Origin: an uncultured Porphyromonas sp.
GTDB lineage: Bacteria; Bacteroidota; Bacteroidia; Bacteroidales; Porphyromonadaceae
Assembly (NCBI GenBank): GCA_900548415.1
Contig: URKO01000071.1
Location: forward strand, 1 to 6,474
DNA length: 6,474 bases
Direction: 5' to 3'
Part shown: in pieces, positions 1 to 6,396 of the stretch
Position numbering within the stretch: position 1 is the stretch's first letter
How the letters are laid out: every line of letters begins with the position of its first letter
Notes under the pieces: generated by a model
Database searches by the model: none
What the model was told of the DNA's origin: nothing
Seen by the model: the letters and a program-made list of their open reading frames with translations, nothing else
Program-made: the position numbers and the translations under genes

Positions 1-6
1 AAGGAT
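1..6 (+). promoter_or_regulatory. Probable ribosome binding site of the PAP2 gene
   Basis: AAGGAT lies 7 nt before the ATG at 14 and resembles a Shine-Dalgarno core (AAGGA). It supports that ATG as the start. It sits on the window edge, so the promoter is outside. Confidence 0.4.
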
Positions 7-13
7 AGAAACT

Positions 14-718
14 ATGGTTGAGCAGTTAGCACTCTGGGAGCGAGACGCTTTTTTAGCCATCAATGCGGCGCACACGCCTTATTGGGACGCTTTTATGTAT
101 CTCATCTCTTCGCGCTGGCCGTGGATCGCCGTTGCTTTCGGACTAGTCATCTTTCTTTTTGCCAAAAAGCCGCTTCGCGAGTCGATCCTTCTCGTCTTGA
201 TGATTGCTCTCTTGATTATCGTAGCCGACCAACTCTCCAGTGGCTTGATCAAGCCTTACTTCGAGCGGCTGCGTCCCTCTTATCATCCACTTACGGCAGA
301 CTTAGTGCAGTCCGTCTACGGCTACAAAGCGTGGGGCTACGGCTTCATCTCAGGACATGCGACGAACTTTATGGCACTGGCGATGTTTACCGCCCTGGCC
401 TTCCGCAATCGTTGGTACACGGTGGTGGTCTTCGCGCTGGCACTGACCACAGCTTATAGTCGCGTCTATCTAGGCGTGCACTTTATCACAGACGTGGTGC
501 CTGGCGCTTGTGTGGGGCTGCTGCTGGGGTATCTCGTCTATCTGCTCTATCGCTGGCTACGTGTGAAGCTCTACAACGTACACCCCTCGGAGTCTCAGAG
601 TCGTCTCTGCGCCTCCACGATCGGATATCTGACCGCATTCCTGTGCGTCTTTATCCTCTTCCTATTTGCTTTTGCCGGCGAGCTGATGGGCGTGATGAAA
701 GGGCAGGCGGGCTGGTAG
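14..718 (+). CDS. PAP2-family membrane phosphatase
   Basis: A 234-residue integral membrane protein of the PAP2 (type 2 phosphatidic acid phosphatase) superfamily. All three catalytic motifs are visible: K80-x6-R87-P88 (KPYFERLRP), S113-G114-H115 in FISGHATN, and S149-R150-x5-H156-x3-D160 (SRVYLGVHFITD). In this family the second and third motif histidines act as acid/base and phospho-nucleophile. Hydrophobic segments at about 33-50, 57-75, 119-147 (probably two passes), 162-179 and 203-222 fit the usual five- or six-pass fold. The substrate cannot be read from sequence. Undecaprenyl pyrophosphate, phosphatidylglycerophosphate and lipid A 1-phosphate are all used by relatives, so no gene symbol is given. 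The length is normal and nothing is missing. It is the only plus-strand gene and its stop is 5 bp from the stop of the converging HhH gene, with no clear terminator between them. Confidence 0.93.
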   Translation: MVEQLALWERDAFLAINAAHTPYWDAFMYLISSRWPWIAVAFGLVIFLFAKKPLRESILLVLMIALLIIVADQLSSGLIKPYFERLRPSYHPLTADLVQSVYGYKAWGYGFISGHATNFMALAMFTALAFRNRWYTVVVFALALTTAYSRVYLGVHFITDVVPGACVGLLLGYLVYLLYRWLRVKLYNVHPSESQSRLCASTIGYLTAFLCVFILFLFAFAGELMGVMKGQAGW

Positions 719-723
719 CCGGC

Positions 724-1455
724 TCACTCAAAGTGAAAGTAGTGGGAGAGACGTACGCTGTCATCCCGATTGAACTCCTCAAGACTCATAATCCGGTGCC
801 ACGAATCTAGGGTGCCGTTCTTGCGAATGCTCCTTGCTAGAGCTGCCTGCTGCCGGTAGTTGAGGTAGGGATGTGAGGGGATGCTGTCACTACGCAGAGC
901 GTCAAAGGGGGTACTGTAATTCTTTATGCCAATATAGAAGAAGGGCTTGATGCGCTGGTAGCGATCAGGCTCCATGCCGTAGATCTCTTGCAGTTGCAGT
1001 ACCGTGTAGTATCCGCCTAGCTGGTCGCGATACTTCACAATGCGTCTAGCAAAGCTAGGTCCGATGCCGGGGATTTGCTGCAGTGTGAGCGTGTCGGCAC
1101 CGTTGAGGTCTATGCGTTGTCCCTCGTGTAGCTTCGGTTGGGAGCTGTGCTGCTGTCTCTCAGGCGCACCGACGTAGTCTGCCGATAGCTCGACCCCTTG
1201 AGAGGCGTTACTTACATCTTTACGTGACTTGTCAGGCTGTACAGGTGGTGCATAAGTACCCCTGTTGGCCTGTTTTTGTATGGAGTCTATGGGTAGGGTG
1301 CCCATTTGCTCGCTTATCGTCTGCCCCGTCAGAGGGGCGAGCGACTGAGCATTGTAGTTGTTGTCCCAAAGTACCTTGCCGATGGCCGCCAGTATGATCA
1401 GGCTAACGGCTATCAGCACCCAGGTCTCTGTGCGTCCTCTCTTGAAGCTATTCAT
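724..1455 (-). CDS. Membrane-anchored helix-hairpin-helix (ComEA-like) protein
   Basis: A 243-residue protein with a short basic N-terminus (KRGR), one hydrophobic segment at about 12-29, a polar low-complexity linker at about 35-112, and a helix-hairpin-helix region from about 115. The line I115[12 protein letters not shown] followed by the hairpin IPGIGP (128-133) and a basic helix ([15 protein letters not shown]) is the ComEA/HhH pattern, normally non-specific DNA binding. A second HhH-like segment lies at about 196-243 ([20 protein letters not shown], then the C-terminal SLEEF segment), a two-unit layout common in Bacteroidetes members. The anchor suggests the DNA-binding part is extracytoplasmic. 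A role in DNA uptake follows the ComEA analogy only, and no other competence gene is nearby. Its ATG overlaps the end of the ABC ATPase gene by 8 bp (ATGAATAG) and no Shine-Dalgarno is visible, so translation is probably coupled. It is the last gene of the cluster. Confidence 0.82.
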   Translation of the reverse strand: MNSFKRGRTETWVLIAVSLIILAAIGKVLWDNNYNAQSLAPLTGQTISEQMGTLPIDSIQKQANRGTYAPPVQPDKSRKDVSNASQGVELSADYVGAPERQQHSSQPKLHEGQRIDLNGADTLTLQQIPGIGPSFARRIVKYRDQLGGYYTVLQLQEIYGMEPDRYQRIKPFFYIGIKNYSTPFDALRSDSIPSHPYLNYRQQAALARSIRKNGTLDSWHRIMSLEEFNRDDSVRLSHYFHFE

Positions 1456-2140
1456 GCTGGTCGGGAGCGTACGTGTCGGCTATGATGCGCCCATCTTGTA
1501 GTGAGAGGGTGCGGTCGGCGCGCTGCGCAAAGTCTTCGTCGTGTGTCACGATCAGGAAGGTCTGTCCGAGCTGATCTCGTAGCTCGAAGAATAGCTCTAT
1601 GAGCTCCTCCTTGCGCTGTGTGTCTAGGCTCCCCGACGGTTCGTCGGCTAGGATCAGCGTGGGGTGATTGATCAGGGCGCGCGCTACGGCTGTGCGCTGC
1701 TTCTCGCCACCCGAGAGCTGTGCCGGGCGGTGCTTAAGACGATCGGCCAGCCCGAGCTGTGTGAGTAGCTGCTCCGCTTCGCTGAGTGCTTGTCGCTTGC
1801 TCATGCCAGCGATCGTAGCCGGGATGGCTACATTCTCAGCAGCCGTGAACTCAGGCAGCAACTGGTGAAACTGAAAGACGAAGCCAATCTGCTTATTGCG
1901 AAAGTGTGCCTGCTTTTGGGCTGAGAGGGCAAAAGGATTGACCCCGCCGATCGATAGCTCTCCCTTGTCCGGCTTGAGCAGCGTCCCGATGATCTGTAGG
2001 AGCGTCGTCTTGCCCGCACCGCTAGGACCGACGATAGAGGTTATCTCCCCCTGATGTATCGTGAGGGTTATCTCTTTGAGTATTTGTAGCGAGCCAAAGG
2101 ACTTGCAGATAGAGTCTAGGGTGACGAGAGGCGTGGGCAT
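1448..2140 (-). CDS. lolD: LolD-type ABC transporter ATP-binding protein
   Basis: A complete 230-residue ABC ATPase subunit. Visible motifs are Walker [10 protein letters not shown] (38-46), Q-loop Q90 in [11 protein letters not shown], signature LSGGEKQ (142-148), Walker B LILADE (162-167) with catalytic E167, D-loop SGSLD (169-173) and switch H200 (VTHD). The segment [14 protein letters not shown] (94-107) is typical of the LolD/MacB/FtsE group. LolD, with LolC/E-type permeases, uses ATP to extract lipoproteins from the inner membrane for transfer to the outer membrane. No permease is encoded in the window, so its partner must be elsewhere and a MacB-like or other export role is possible. 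The gene name is therefore a best family match, not proof. It starts 14 bp after the tcdA stop in an A-rich stretch with no strong ribosome binding site, and overlaps the next gene by 8 bp. Confidence 0.85.
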   Translation of the reverse strand: MPTPLVTLDSICKSFGSLQILKEITLTIHQGEITSIVGPSGAGKTTLLQIIGTLLKPDKGELSIGGVNPFALSAQKQAHFRNKQIGFVFQFHQLLPEFTAAENVAIPATIAGMSKRQALSEAEQLLTQLGLADRLKHRPAQLSGGEKQRTAVARALINHPTLILADEPSGSLDTQRKEELIELFFELRDQLGQTFLIVTHDEDFAQRADRTLSLQDGRIIADTYAPDQHE

Positions 2141-2154
2141 AAGCTTAGTCGTTT

Positions 2155-2910
2155 TTACTGAGGCGTAGAGAGGTCTTGTAGTACGTAGGCTGCCATGTGG
2201 AGCCCAAAGAGCTGGGGCATGTAAGAGATCGTCCCGACGATGCTGCGCTTGTTCTGATCGCTGTGGGGTAGGGCACGTATAGCCTCCTCGCGCGATGGCT
2301 CGCTACTGTATACGCATGGCGTGGCAAAGACGGCACGTGGTGCCTCTAGCTGGCGAAGACGCTTGCGTACGAAGCGTGCCAAGGCGCAGATATGCGTCTT
2401 GCTCATCGGAGCGACGGAGACCTGCCGTGGATCTAGCTTAGCACCCGCCCCCATAGCGCTGATGATCGGGATGCCCAGCTGATGCGCAGCGAGGAGCAGT
2501 TCGCACTTAGGCGTGAGCGTATCGATGCAGTCTAGTATATAGTCGTAGTGATGTGTAGCGAGGAGCGTGGGTATGTTGTCGCCCGAGAGATAGGCCGCAT
2601 GCCTCTCCACCGCTATGTCTGGATTAATCCGATGCAGTAGTTCCTCCACCACCTCCACCTTAGGACGACCTATGGTATCTCTAAAGGCGATCACCTGACG
2701 ATTGATATTCGTCTCATCGACCTTGTCGTGATCTACGAGTGTAAAGCGACCGATGCCAGAGCGCGCTAAGAGTTCGCACGCCTTGCTTCCCACACCGCCT
2801 AGCCCCACGATGAGGACATGCTTGTCGGCAAGGCATCGCAACGTCTCGCTCCCGAGGAGTAGCTCCGTACGCTCCAGCCAGTGAGGCACGCCGTCTATAT
2901 GTGTCGTCAT
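2155..2910 (-). CDS. tcdA: tRNA threonylcarbamoyladenosine dehydratase (TcdA/CsdL, ThiF/E1-like)
   Basis: A 251-residue E1-like adenylating enzyme. TcdA uses ATP to dehydrate t6A37 of ANN-decoding tRNAs into cyclic ct6A in the cytoplasm. Numbering from the ATG at 2910, the sequence opens with [11 protein letters not shown], then the nucleotide-binding GLGGVGS (36-42), acidic LVDHDKV (D60), DETNINRQ (N68, R71), K84, and DCIDTLTPK (D130), followed by [11 protein letters not shown] (151-161), which matches the TcdA GGAGGQIDP region. The C-terminal [18 protein letters not shown] is typical of the Bacteroidetes form. It lacks the CxxC zinc pairs of MoeB/ThiF, which favours TcdA. A TTG three bases upstream (2913) could extend it by one residue. 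The ATG is preferred because TAAAGG lies 6 nt before it. The gene follows the mltG stop by 9 bp and is probably co-transcribed with it. Its role has no obvious link to its neighbours. Confidence 0.9.
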   Translation of the reverse strand: MTTHIDGVPHWLERTELLLGSETLRCLADKHVLIVGLGGVGSKACELLARSGIGRFTLVDHDKVDETNINRQVIAFRDTIGRPKVEVVEELLHRINPDIAVERHAAYLSGDNIPTLLATHHYDYILDCIDTLTPKCELLLAAHQLGIPIISAMGAGAKLDPRQVSVAPMSKTHICALARFVRKRLRQLEAPRAVFATPCVYSSEPSREEAIRALPHSDQNKRSIVGTISYMPQLFGLHMAAYVLQDLSTPQ

Positions 2911-2916
2911 CAAGTG

Positions 2917-2922
2917 CCTTTA
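2917..2922 (-). promoter_or_regulatory. Shine-Dalgarno of tcdA overlapping the mltG stop
   Basis: On the minus strand TAAAGG ends 6 nt before the tcdA ATG (2910), and its first three bases are the mltG TAA stop. The spacing suits the ATG at 2910 better than the TTG at 2913, which would leave only 3 nt. The overlap suggests translational coupling from mltG to tcdA. Confidence 0.5.
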
Positions 2923-4035
2923 CTCTGTGATGCCCCGCTCATCTAGAGCCTTCTGATAAGCTCTAGCATTGCGCATGTGCTCAGCATAATTAGCCGCAAA
3001 AGCGTGATGCCCCGAGAAGTCTGCCCGAGCGCACATATAGAGGTAGTCGTGCGGCGTGTGATGCAGCACAGCATCCAGCGTCGTCATCTGTGGATAGCGG
3101 ATAGGACCTGGGGGGAGACCCTTATACTTATAGGTATTATAGGGCGAGTCAGCCTTCAGTAGCTCGCCACCGATACGCTGTGCCGTGAAGTTGCCCGAGG
3201 CAAACTTAAGCGTTGGGTCAGCCTGCAGCGCCATACCCTTGCGTAGGCGATTGATGTAAAGCCCCGCAATGTCACCGTACTCGTCCGTCTTGCTCGACTC
3301 CTCCTCGACGATCGAAGCTATGATCGAGACCTCTACCGGCGTGAGTCCTATCTCCTGAGCCAGTGCCGTACGCTTCTGATCCCAAAACTTGTGGTAGCTC
3401 TGCTCATACTTGTGCAGTAGCTCTTTAGGGGATACATTCCAGTAGACCTCGTGCGTGTCTGGGAGAAACATACAGCGTATCGTCTCGGTCGTGAAGCCTA
3501 GCGAGTCGCAGTAGACCGAGTCTCGCAGTAGCGTGCGTAGCTCCTCGGCGCTCATCTCTAGGGGAGCCGTCAGCTTGTCGATCAGCTCCTCCTGCGTACG
3601 GATAGAGGAGAAGGAGAGCCTGACCGGTGTCTGAGCACCATACTTGATCGTCTTGCAGATAGAGAGGATGCTCATATCAGGGCTTAGCCGATAGCGACCC
3701 GGACGTAGTCTCTCCTCGATGCGTATGAGGCGAGCCACGCTACGGAGCAGGGTGGGGTTCTTGATCTCCAGCTCCTTCGTGATGGTCGCCATCAGTGCCT
3801 CGCTACTGGTCGTGTCGGTGATGTAGGCGTAGCACTCCTGCTGACTCGTGCGCCCCGCAGGGCGGAGTAGTAGGTAAGCAGCCCACGAGAGTAGGAGCAG
3901 GATGACGATGAGTAGCGTCGAGCGTATCCACGTACGTATGCGTCTAGGCGACTCATGGTGACGACTCCGGTGCGAAGTATCGTTGAAGTATGAGGGACGC
4001 CATTGTTTAGATCTAGATCTGCGACTGCGTGACAT
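2920..4035 (-). CDS. mltG: Endolytic murein transglycosylase MltG (YceG-like)
   Basis: A 371-residue inner-membrane enzyme that cuts nascent glycan strands in the periplasm and helps set their length. The N-terminus is a strongly basic cytoplasmic tail (10 Arg in the first 36 residues), followed by one membrane segment at about 39-57 (LLIVILLLLSWAAYLLL). An extracytoplasmic LysM-like region includes LRPGRYRLSPDMSI (110-123). The YceG catalytic domain holds ASIVEEESS (240-248), where E244 aligns with E. coli E218, the catalytic glutamate. It also has INRLRKGMALQADPT (261-275), SPYNTYKYKGLPPGPI (297-312) and the closing YLYMCARADFSGHHAF with AEH (331-353). The length is slightly above the E. 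coli protein (340), the excess being mainly the basic tail. It is the first gene of the minus-strand cluster. No Shine-Dalgarno or TAnnTTTG box is visible just upstream, so it may depend on read-through from the DUF349 gene or on an atypical promoter. Confidence 0.94.
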   Translation of the reverse strand: MSRSRRSRSKQWRPSYFNDTSHRSRHHESPRRIRTWIRSTLLIVILLLLSWAAYLLLRPAGRTSQQECYAYITDTTSSEALMATITKELEIKNPTLLRSVARLIRIEERLRPGRYRLSPDMSILSICKTIKYGAQTPVRLSFSSIRTQEELIDKLTAPLEMSAEELRTLLRDSVYCDSLGFTTETIRCMFLPDTHEVYWNVSPKELLHKYEQSYHKFWDQKRTALAQEIGLTPVEVSIIASIVEEESSKTDEYGDIAGLYINRLRKGMALQADPTLKFASGNFTAQRIGGELLKADSPYNTYKYKGLPPGPIRYPQMTTLDAVLHHTPHDYLYMCARADFSGHHAFAANYAEHMRNARAYQKALDERGITE

Positions 4036-4078
4036 AGAGTAAGAGTCTAATCAGTTAGTAAAGACGGGCGGGTAAAGC

Positions 4079-4148
4079 AGTACCCACAAGGGATGATGTT
4101 GCACACTCATAGCGGAGTGGGGGCGTCTCTTGTGGGTACTTCCTTTTT
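4079..4148 (+). terminator. Large stem-loop with plus-strand T-tract (terminator-like, function uncertain)
   Basis: A perfect 12-bp inverted repeat, AGTACCCACAAG (4079-4090) and CTTGTGGGTACT (4129-4140), encloses 38 nt that hold an inner 5-bp hairpin, CACTC (4104-4108) and GAGTG (4115-4119). In plus-strand RNA the outer stem extends to 17 pairs using two G-U wobbles (4091/4128 and 4094/4125). In minus-strand RNA these become C-A mismatches. TTCCTTTTT follows on the plus strand (4140-4148), while the minus strand has no U-tract after the stem. This geometry is that of a plus-strand intrinsic terminator, yet both flanking genes are on the minus strand. It may end an antisense transcript, or act as a processing or leader structure between the DUF349 and mltG genes. 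Confidence 0.4.
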
Positions 4149-4157
4149 GTCATAGCG

Positions 4158-4177
4158 TAGGAGAGGTGGATCTCCTA
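4158..4177 (-). other. Small hairpin downstream of the DUF349 gene
   Basis: A perfect 7-bp inverted repeat, TAGGAGA (4158-4164) and TCTCCTA (4171-4177) on the plus strand, with a 6-nt loop. It lies about 40 nt past the stop of the DUF349 gene. There is no U-tract after it in the minus-strand direction, so it is not a classical terminator. It could stabilise the mRNA 3' end or form part of a longer intercistronic structure with the larger stem-loop. Confidence 0.3.
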
Positions 4178-4217
4178 GATGCTGGATGCCTAAGCATAAA
4201 AGGCTGTGCTGAGCAGT

Positions 4218-6227
4218 TTACTTCTCCTCTGGCTGTGCAGCCTCGGGAGCTGGTTCATCACCCTCCTGCTGCGCTCTCTGCTCCTTACGTATATCACGTA
4301 GCTTGAGGTCTAGCTCGTCGATCTCTTGCTGCATCGAGTCACAGCGCTCCTCCAGCATCTTGAGCAGGTTCTCGCCTGCGCTGCTCGTCACACTCAGGCG
4401 CTCCTTGTTGTTGCTGTAAGTCTGCAGATCGCTCTCCAGCTGCTCCTTACGGCGCTGTATACGATCATACTCCTCACCATAAGGACTCGTCGGACCGAAG
4501 TTGCGACGGTTATTGTTGCGGTTGCCACGTCTGTCGCCACGAGGCTTGTCGCTAGCTCTCAGCTTATTGAAGAAAGCATCCATCTGCTCCTTCAGCTCAT
4601 CTTGTAGCTTACGACGCGTCTTGCGAGGCATGTAGCCCAGCTGGTTAAAGTCTCGCTGCAACGTCACCGCCTCCTCACGATCAGCATCGCTCGGTGACTC
4701 GATAGCGGCCAACTCATGTGCACGAGCTAAGAACTGCTTAGCCGTAGCTACCGACTCCTTGCTCTCCTCACGCTGAGCCTGATAGAGAGCTTTGTGATGC
4801 GTGTAGTAAGTGTCGCACGCCTCACGGAAGCGCTTGAAGAGAGCCTGGTGCTTGTTCGTGTGGATCATCTCATTCCACTCCGTCTGCAGCTCCTGTATGC
4901 GGCTATGTCCCTCAGGCCAACGCTCCTCAGCGACGATCTGCTCGATCTCCTCGATGATCGCACGCTTGCGGTCGCCCTGCTCGCTGATCTGCTTGTTGCG
5001 GTCACGCATGAACTCCTTGCGCTTGTCAAAGAAGATGTCACACGCCGTCCTAAAGTGCAGGTATAGCTCCTCGCTCACCGCACGAGGCACACGACCCGTC
5101 TTACGCCACTGTGCTTGCAGCTCCTTGATCTGGTCCGTGTAGGTGCGCCAATCCTTGAAGGTATGTATATCGTTCGGGTTGATCGCCTCGATCTGCGTGA
5201 TGATACCCCGCTTGATCGCTTCGTTCTCACCCTCCTGCGTACGCTGCTGGTTGCGATACTCCTGGTTGTTGCTGTTGATCTTGGCCGAAAGCTCCTGAAA
5301 CTGCTTCCACAAATCCTTGCGAAGCTCCTTAGCCACAGGCCCCACGTCGCGCCAGCGGTGGTGTAGGTCTTGCAGTTCGCGAGCAGCCTGCGTCACATCG
5401 GCAGACTCGGCCAGCTCCTTAGCACGCTGTATGATCAGCTCCTTAGCCTCCAGATTCTTCTTGAAGTCATAGTCGCGGAACTCGTTATTGATCTGCTGCA
5501 GGTCGTAAAACTCCTCCCTCAGATGCTCAAACTCACCCTGTATCTGGCGCATATCCCCAGGAGGCACAGCACCCGTATTGTGCCAGCTCTCCGTGATCTC
5601 ACGGTACTCCTTGCTGATGATGCTAAAGCTCTCGCTCGACGAGAGCAGCTTACGCAACCGCTCCACAAGCTCACGCTTGATCGTGAGGTTAGCCTTCTGC
5701 TCCTCAGCTATCTCCTCCTGGCGCTTACGATTGCGCTCCTTAAAGTCATTGAGTAGCTCCTTGAGACGTATCTCCTGCGCCTCAGCGTCAGCACGTAGCT
5801 TAGCGTTCTCCTCCGAGACCGTGTTCAGGTAGCTATTCATCTTGCTGTAGAAGACATTCTTGTAGCGATCGATGATAGAGCGTGGAGGCAGCTCGCCGCT
5901 CTGTAGCAGGAGCACCACATCGTCCGTGATCTGTGCGCAGCTCATCTTAGCGATGTCAGCGTCGCTCTTGTTGAGGAGCTCCTGATACTGTCGCTCCTCC
6001 TCCGATAGCTCGGCTGGCGCCGTCGTCTCAGCTTGAATCGTCTCGGTGGTCTCCTCCGCAGCGACAGACTGCTCTGGAGTCGTCTCAGCCACCGCTTCGG
6101 GCGATGGAGAGGTCTCTGGAGTGCTTGTCGGGGATGTCGTCGCTTCTTGCGTCGATGGTGTGGTAGTCGTCTGGTCGAGAGCAGAGGTCTGCTCTGTGTT
6201 GTTCTCTTCTTGTGGGATAAGATTCAT
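4218..6227 (-). CDS. DUF349 multi-repeat coiled-coil protein, function unknown
   Basis: A 669-residue, highly charged, probably cytoplasmic protein. Residues 5-83 are low complexity (Thr, Glu, Pro, Ser, Ala), probably disordered. After a helical region (about 140-200) come five DUF349-like units, marked by the core residues W215, W292, W374, W451 and F527, spaced 77, 82, 77 and 76 residues. Examples are WRDVGPVAKELRKDLWKQF and WRKTGRVPRAVSEELYLHF. The fifth unit has Phe in place of Trp (DFNQLGYMPRKTRRKLQDEL). An Arg/Asn/Gly-rich patch (about 561-579) follows, then a C-terminal coiled coil (about 586-652) and an acidic tail. DUF349 proteins have no established biochemical role. The start at 6227 (MNLIPQEENN) is chosen over the in-frame ATG at 6275 because the upstream ATG lies inside a stable hairpin, the 16 extra residues do not look conserved, and the ATG at 6227 has an A-rich leader (CGAAA) usual in Bacteroidetes. 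It is monocistronic or transcribed with mltG. Confidence 0.88.
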   Translation of the reverse strand: MNLIPQEENNTEQTSALDQTTTTPSTQEATTSPTSTPETSPSPEAVAETTPEQSVAAEETTETIQAETTAPAELSEEERQYQELLNKSDADIAKMSCAQITDDVVLLLQSGELPPRSIIDRYKNVFYSKMNSYLNTVSEENAKLRADAEAQEIRLKELLNDFKERNRKRQEEIAEEQKANLTIKRELVERLRKLLSSSESFSIISKEYREITESWHNTGAVPPGDMRQIQGEFEHLREEFYDLQQINNEFRDYDFKKNLEAKELIIQRAKELAESADVTQAARELQDLHHRWRDVGPVAKELRKDLWKQFQELSAKINSNNQEYRNQQRTQEGENEAIKRGIITQIEAINPNDIHTFKDWRTYTDQIKELQAQWRKTGRVPRAVSEELYLHFRTACDIFFDKRKEFMRDRNKQISEQGDRKRAIIEEIEQIVAEERWPEGHSRIQELQTEWNEMIHTNKHQALFKRFREACDTYYTHHKALYQAQREESKESVATAKQFLARAHELAAIESPSDADREEAVTLQRDFNQLGYMPRKTRRKLQDELKEQMDAFFNKLRASDKPRGDRRGNRNNNRRNFGPTSPYGEEYDRIQRRKEQLESDLQTYSNNKERLSVTSSAGENLLKMLEERCDSMQQEIDELDLKLRDIRKEQRAQQEGDEPAPEAAQPEEK

Positions 6228-6259
6228 TTTCGAGATGATTCTAGATGTATAACTAATAT

Positions 6260-6302
6260 CGAGGAGTCGCCGCATGCGTCAGCATAGCGTACCAGCTCCT
6301 CG
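6260..6302 (-). promoter_or_regulatory. Structured 5' leader element of the DUF349 gene
   Basis: On the minus strand an outer 7-bp stem, CGAGGAG and CTCCTCG, encloses an inner hairpin, CGCtATGC-TGAC-GCATGCG (7 pairs, one bulged T, 4-nt loop). The whole fold is 43 nt. It lies between the predicted promoter (6341-6334) and the chosen start (6227), 32 nt upstream of that ATG. An AGGAG motif and two ATGs (6285 and 6275) are buried in it. No U-tract follows, so it is not a plain terminator. It may control mRNA stability or translation, and I recognise no known riboswitch class. Confidence 0.4.
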
Positions 6303-6333
6303 TATGCTCATTCAGCTAATGCTGCTCTGAATG

Positions 6334-6341
6334 CAAAGATA
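6334..6341 (-). promoter_or_regulatory. Bacteroidetes-type -7 promoter box for the DUF349 gene
   Basis: TATCTTTG on the minus strand matches the Bacteroidetes -7 consensus TAnnTTTG exactly. Transcription would begin near 6327-6330, giving a leader of about 100 nt before the ATG at 6227. No convincing -33 TTG/TTTG appears at the usual 19-22 bp spacing. A TTTG exists at 6377-6374 but is about 32 bp away. The remaining 6342-6396 stretch shows no gene, only AAAGT-GTCA-ACTTT (6375-6388) and a lone TTTCCA half-site at 6386. Confidence 0.5.
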
Positions 6342-6396
6342 ACTAATTCTTCGCGATTGGCGGACTATTTGCGCAAAGTGTCAACTTTCCAAAAAC

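Noticed and set aside
717..736. AGCCGGCT palindrome and TCACT-CAA-AGTGA hairpin at the PAP2/HhH convergence, as a terminator
   Set aside because: The stems are only 4-5 bp, no T-tract follows on either strand, and most of it is HhH coding sequence.
82..810. Plus-strand frames at 82-459 and 508-810
   Set aside because: Both overlap the PAP2 gene out of frame. The PAP2 frame holds all catalytic motifs and the others match nothing.
2911..2913. TTG as the tcdA start
   Set aside because: It adds one residue only. The TAAAGG ribosome binding site is 3 nt from the TTG but 6 nt from the ATG at 2910.
4326..5832. Several plus-strand open frames of 80-130 codons opposite the DUF349 gene
   Set aside because: They are mirror images of a long Glu/Lys/Leu-rich helical coding sequence. 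Their products are Leu/Ser/Arg-rich with no recognisable family, and the minus frame has clear DUF349 repeats.
6228..6275. ATG at 6275 as the DUF349 gene start
   Set aside because: It lies within a stable hairpin with no well-placed Shine-Dalgarno. The ATG at 6227 has an A-rich Bacteroidetes-like context.
6374..6377. TTTG as the -33 box of the DUF349 promoter
   Set aside because: It is about 32 bp from the -7 box, beyond the usual 19-22 bp spacing.
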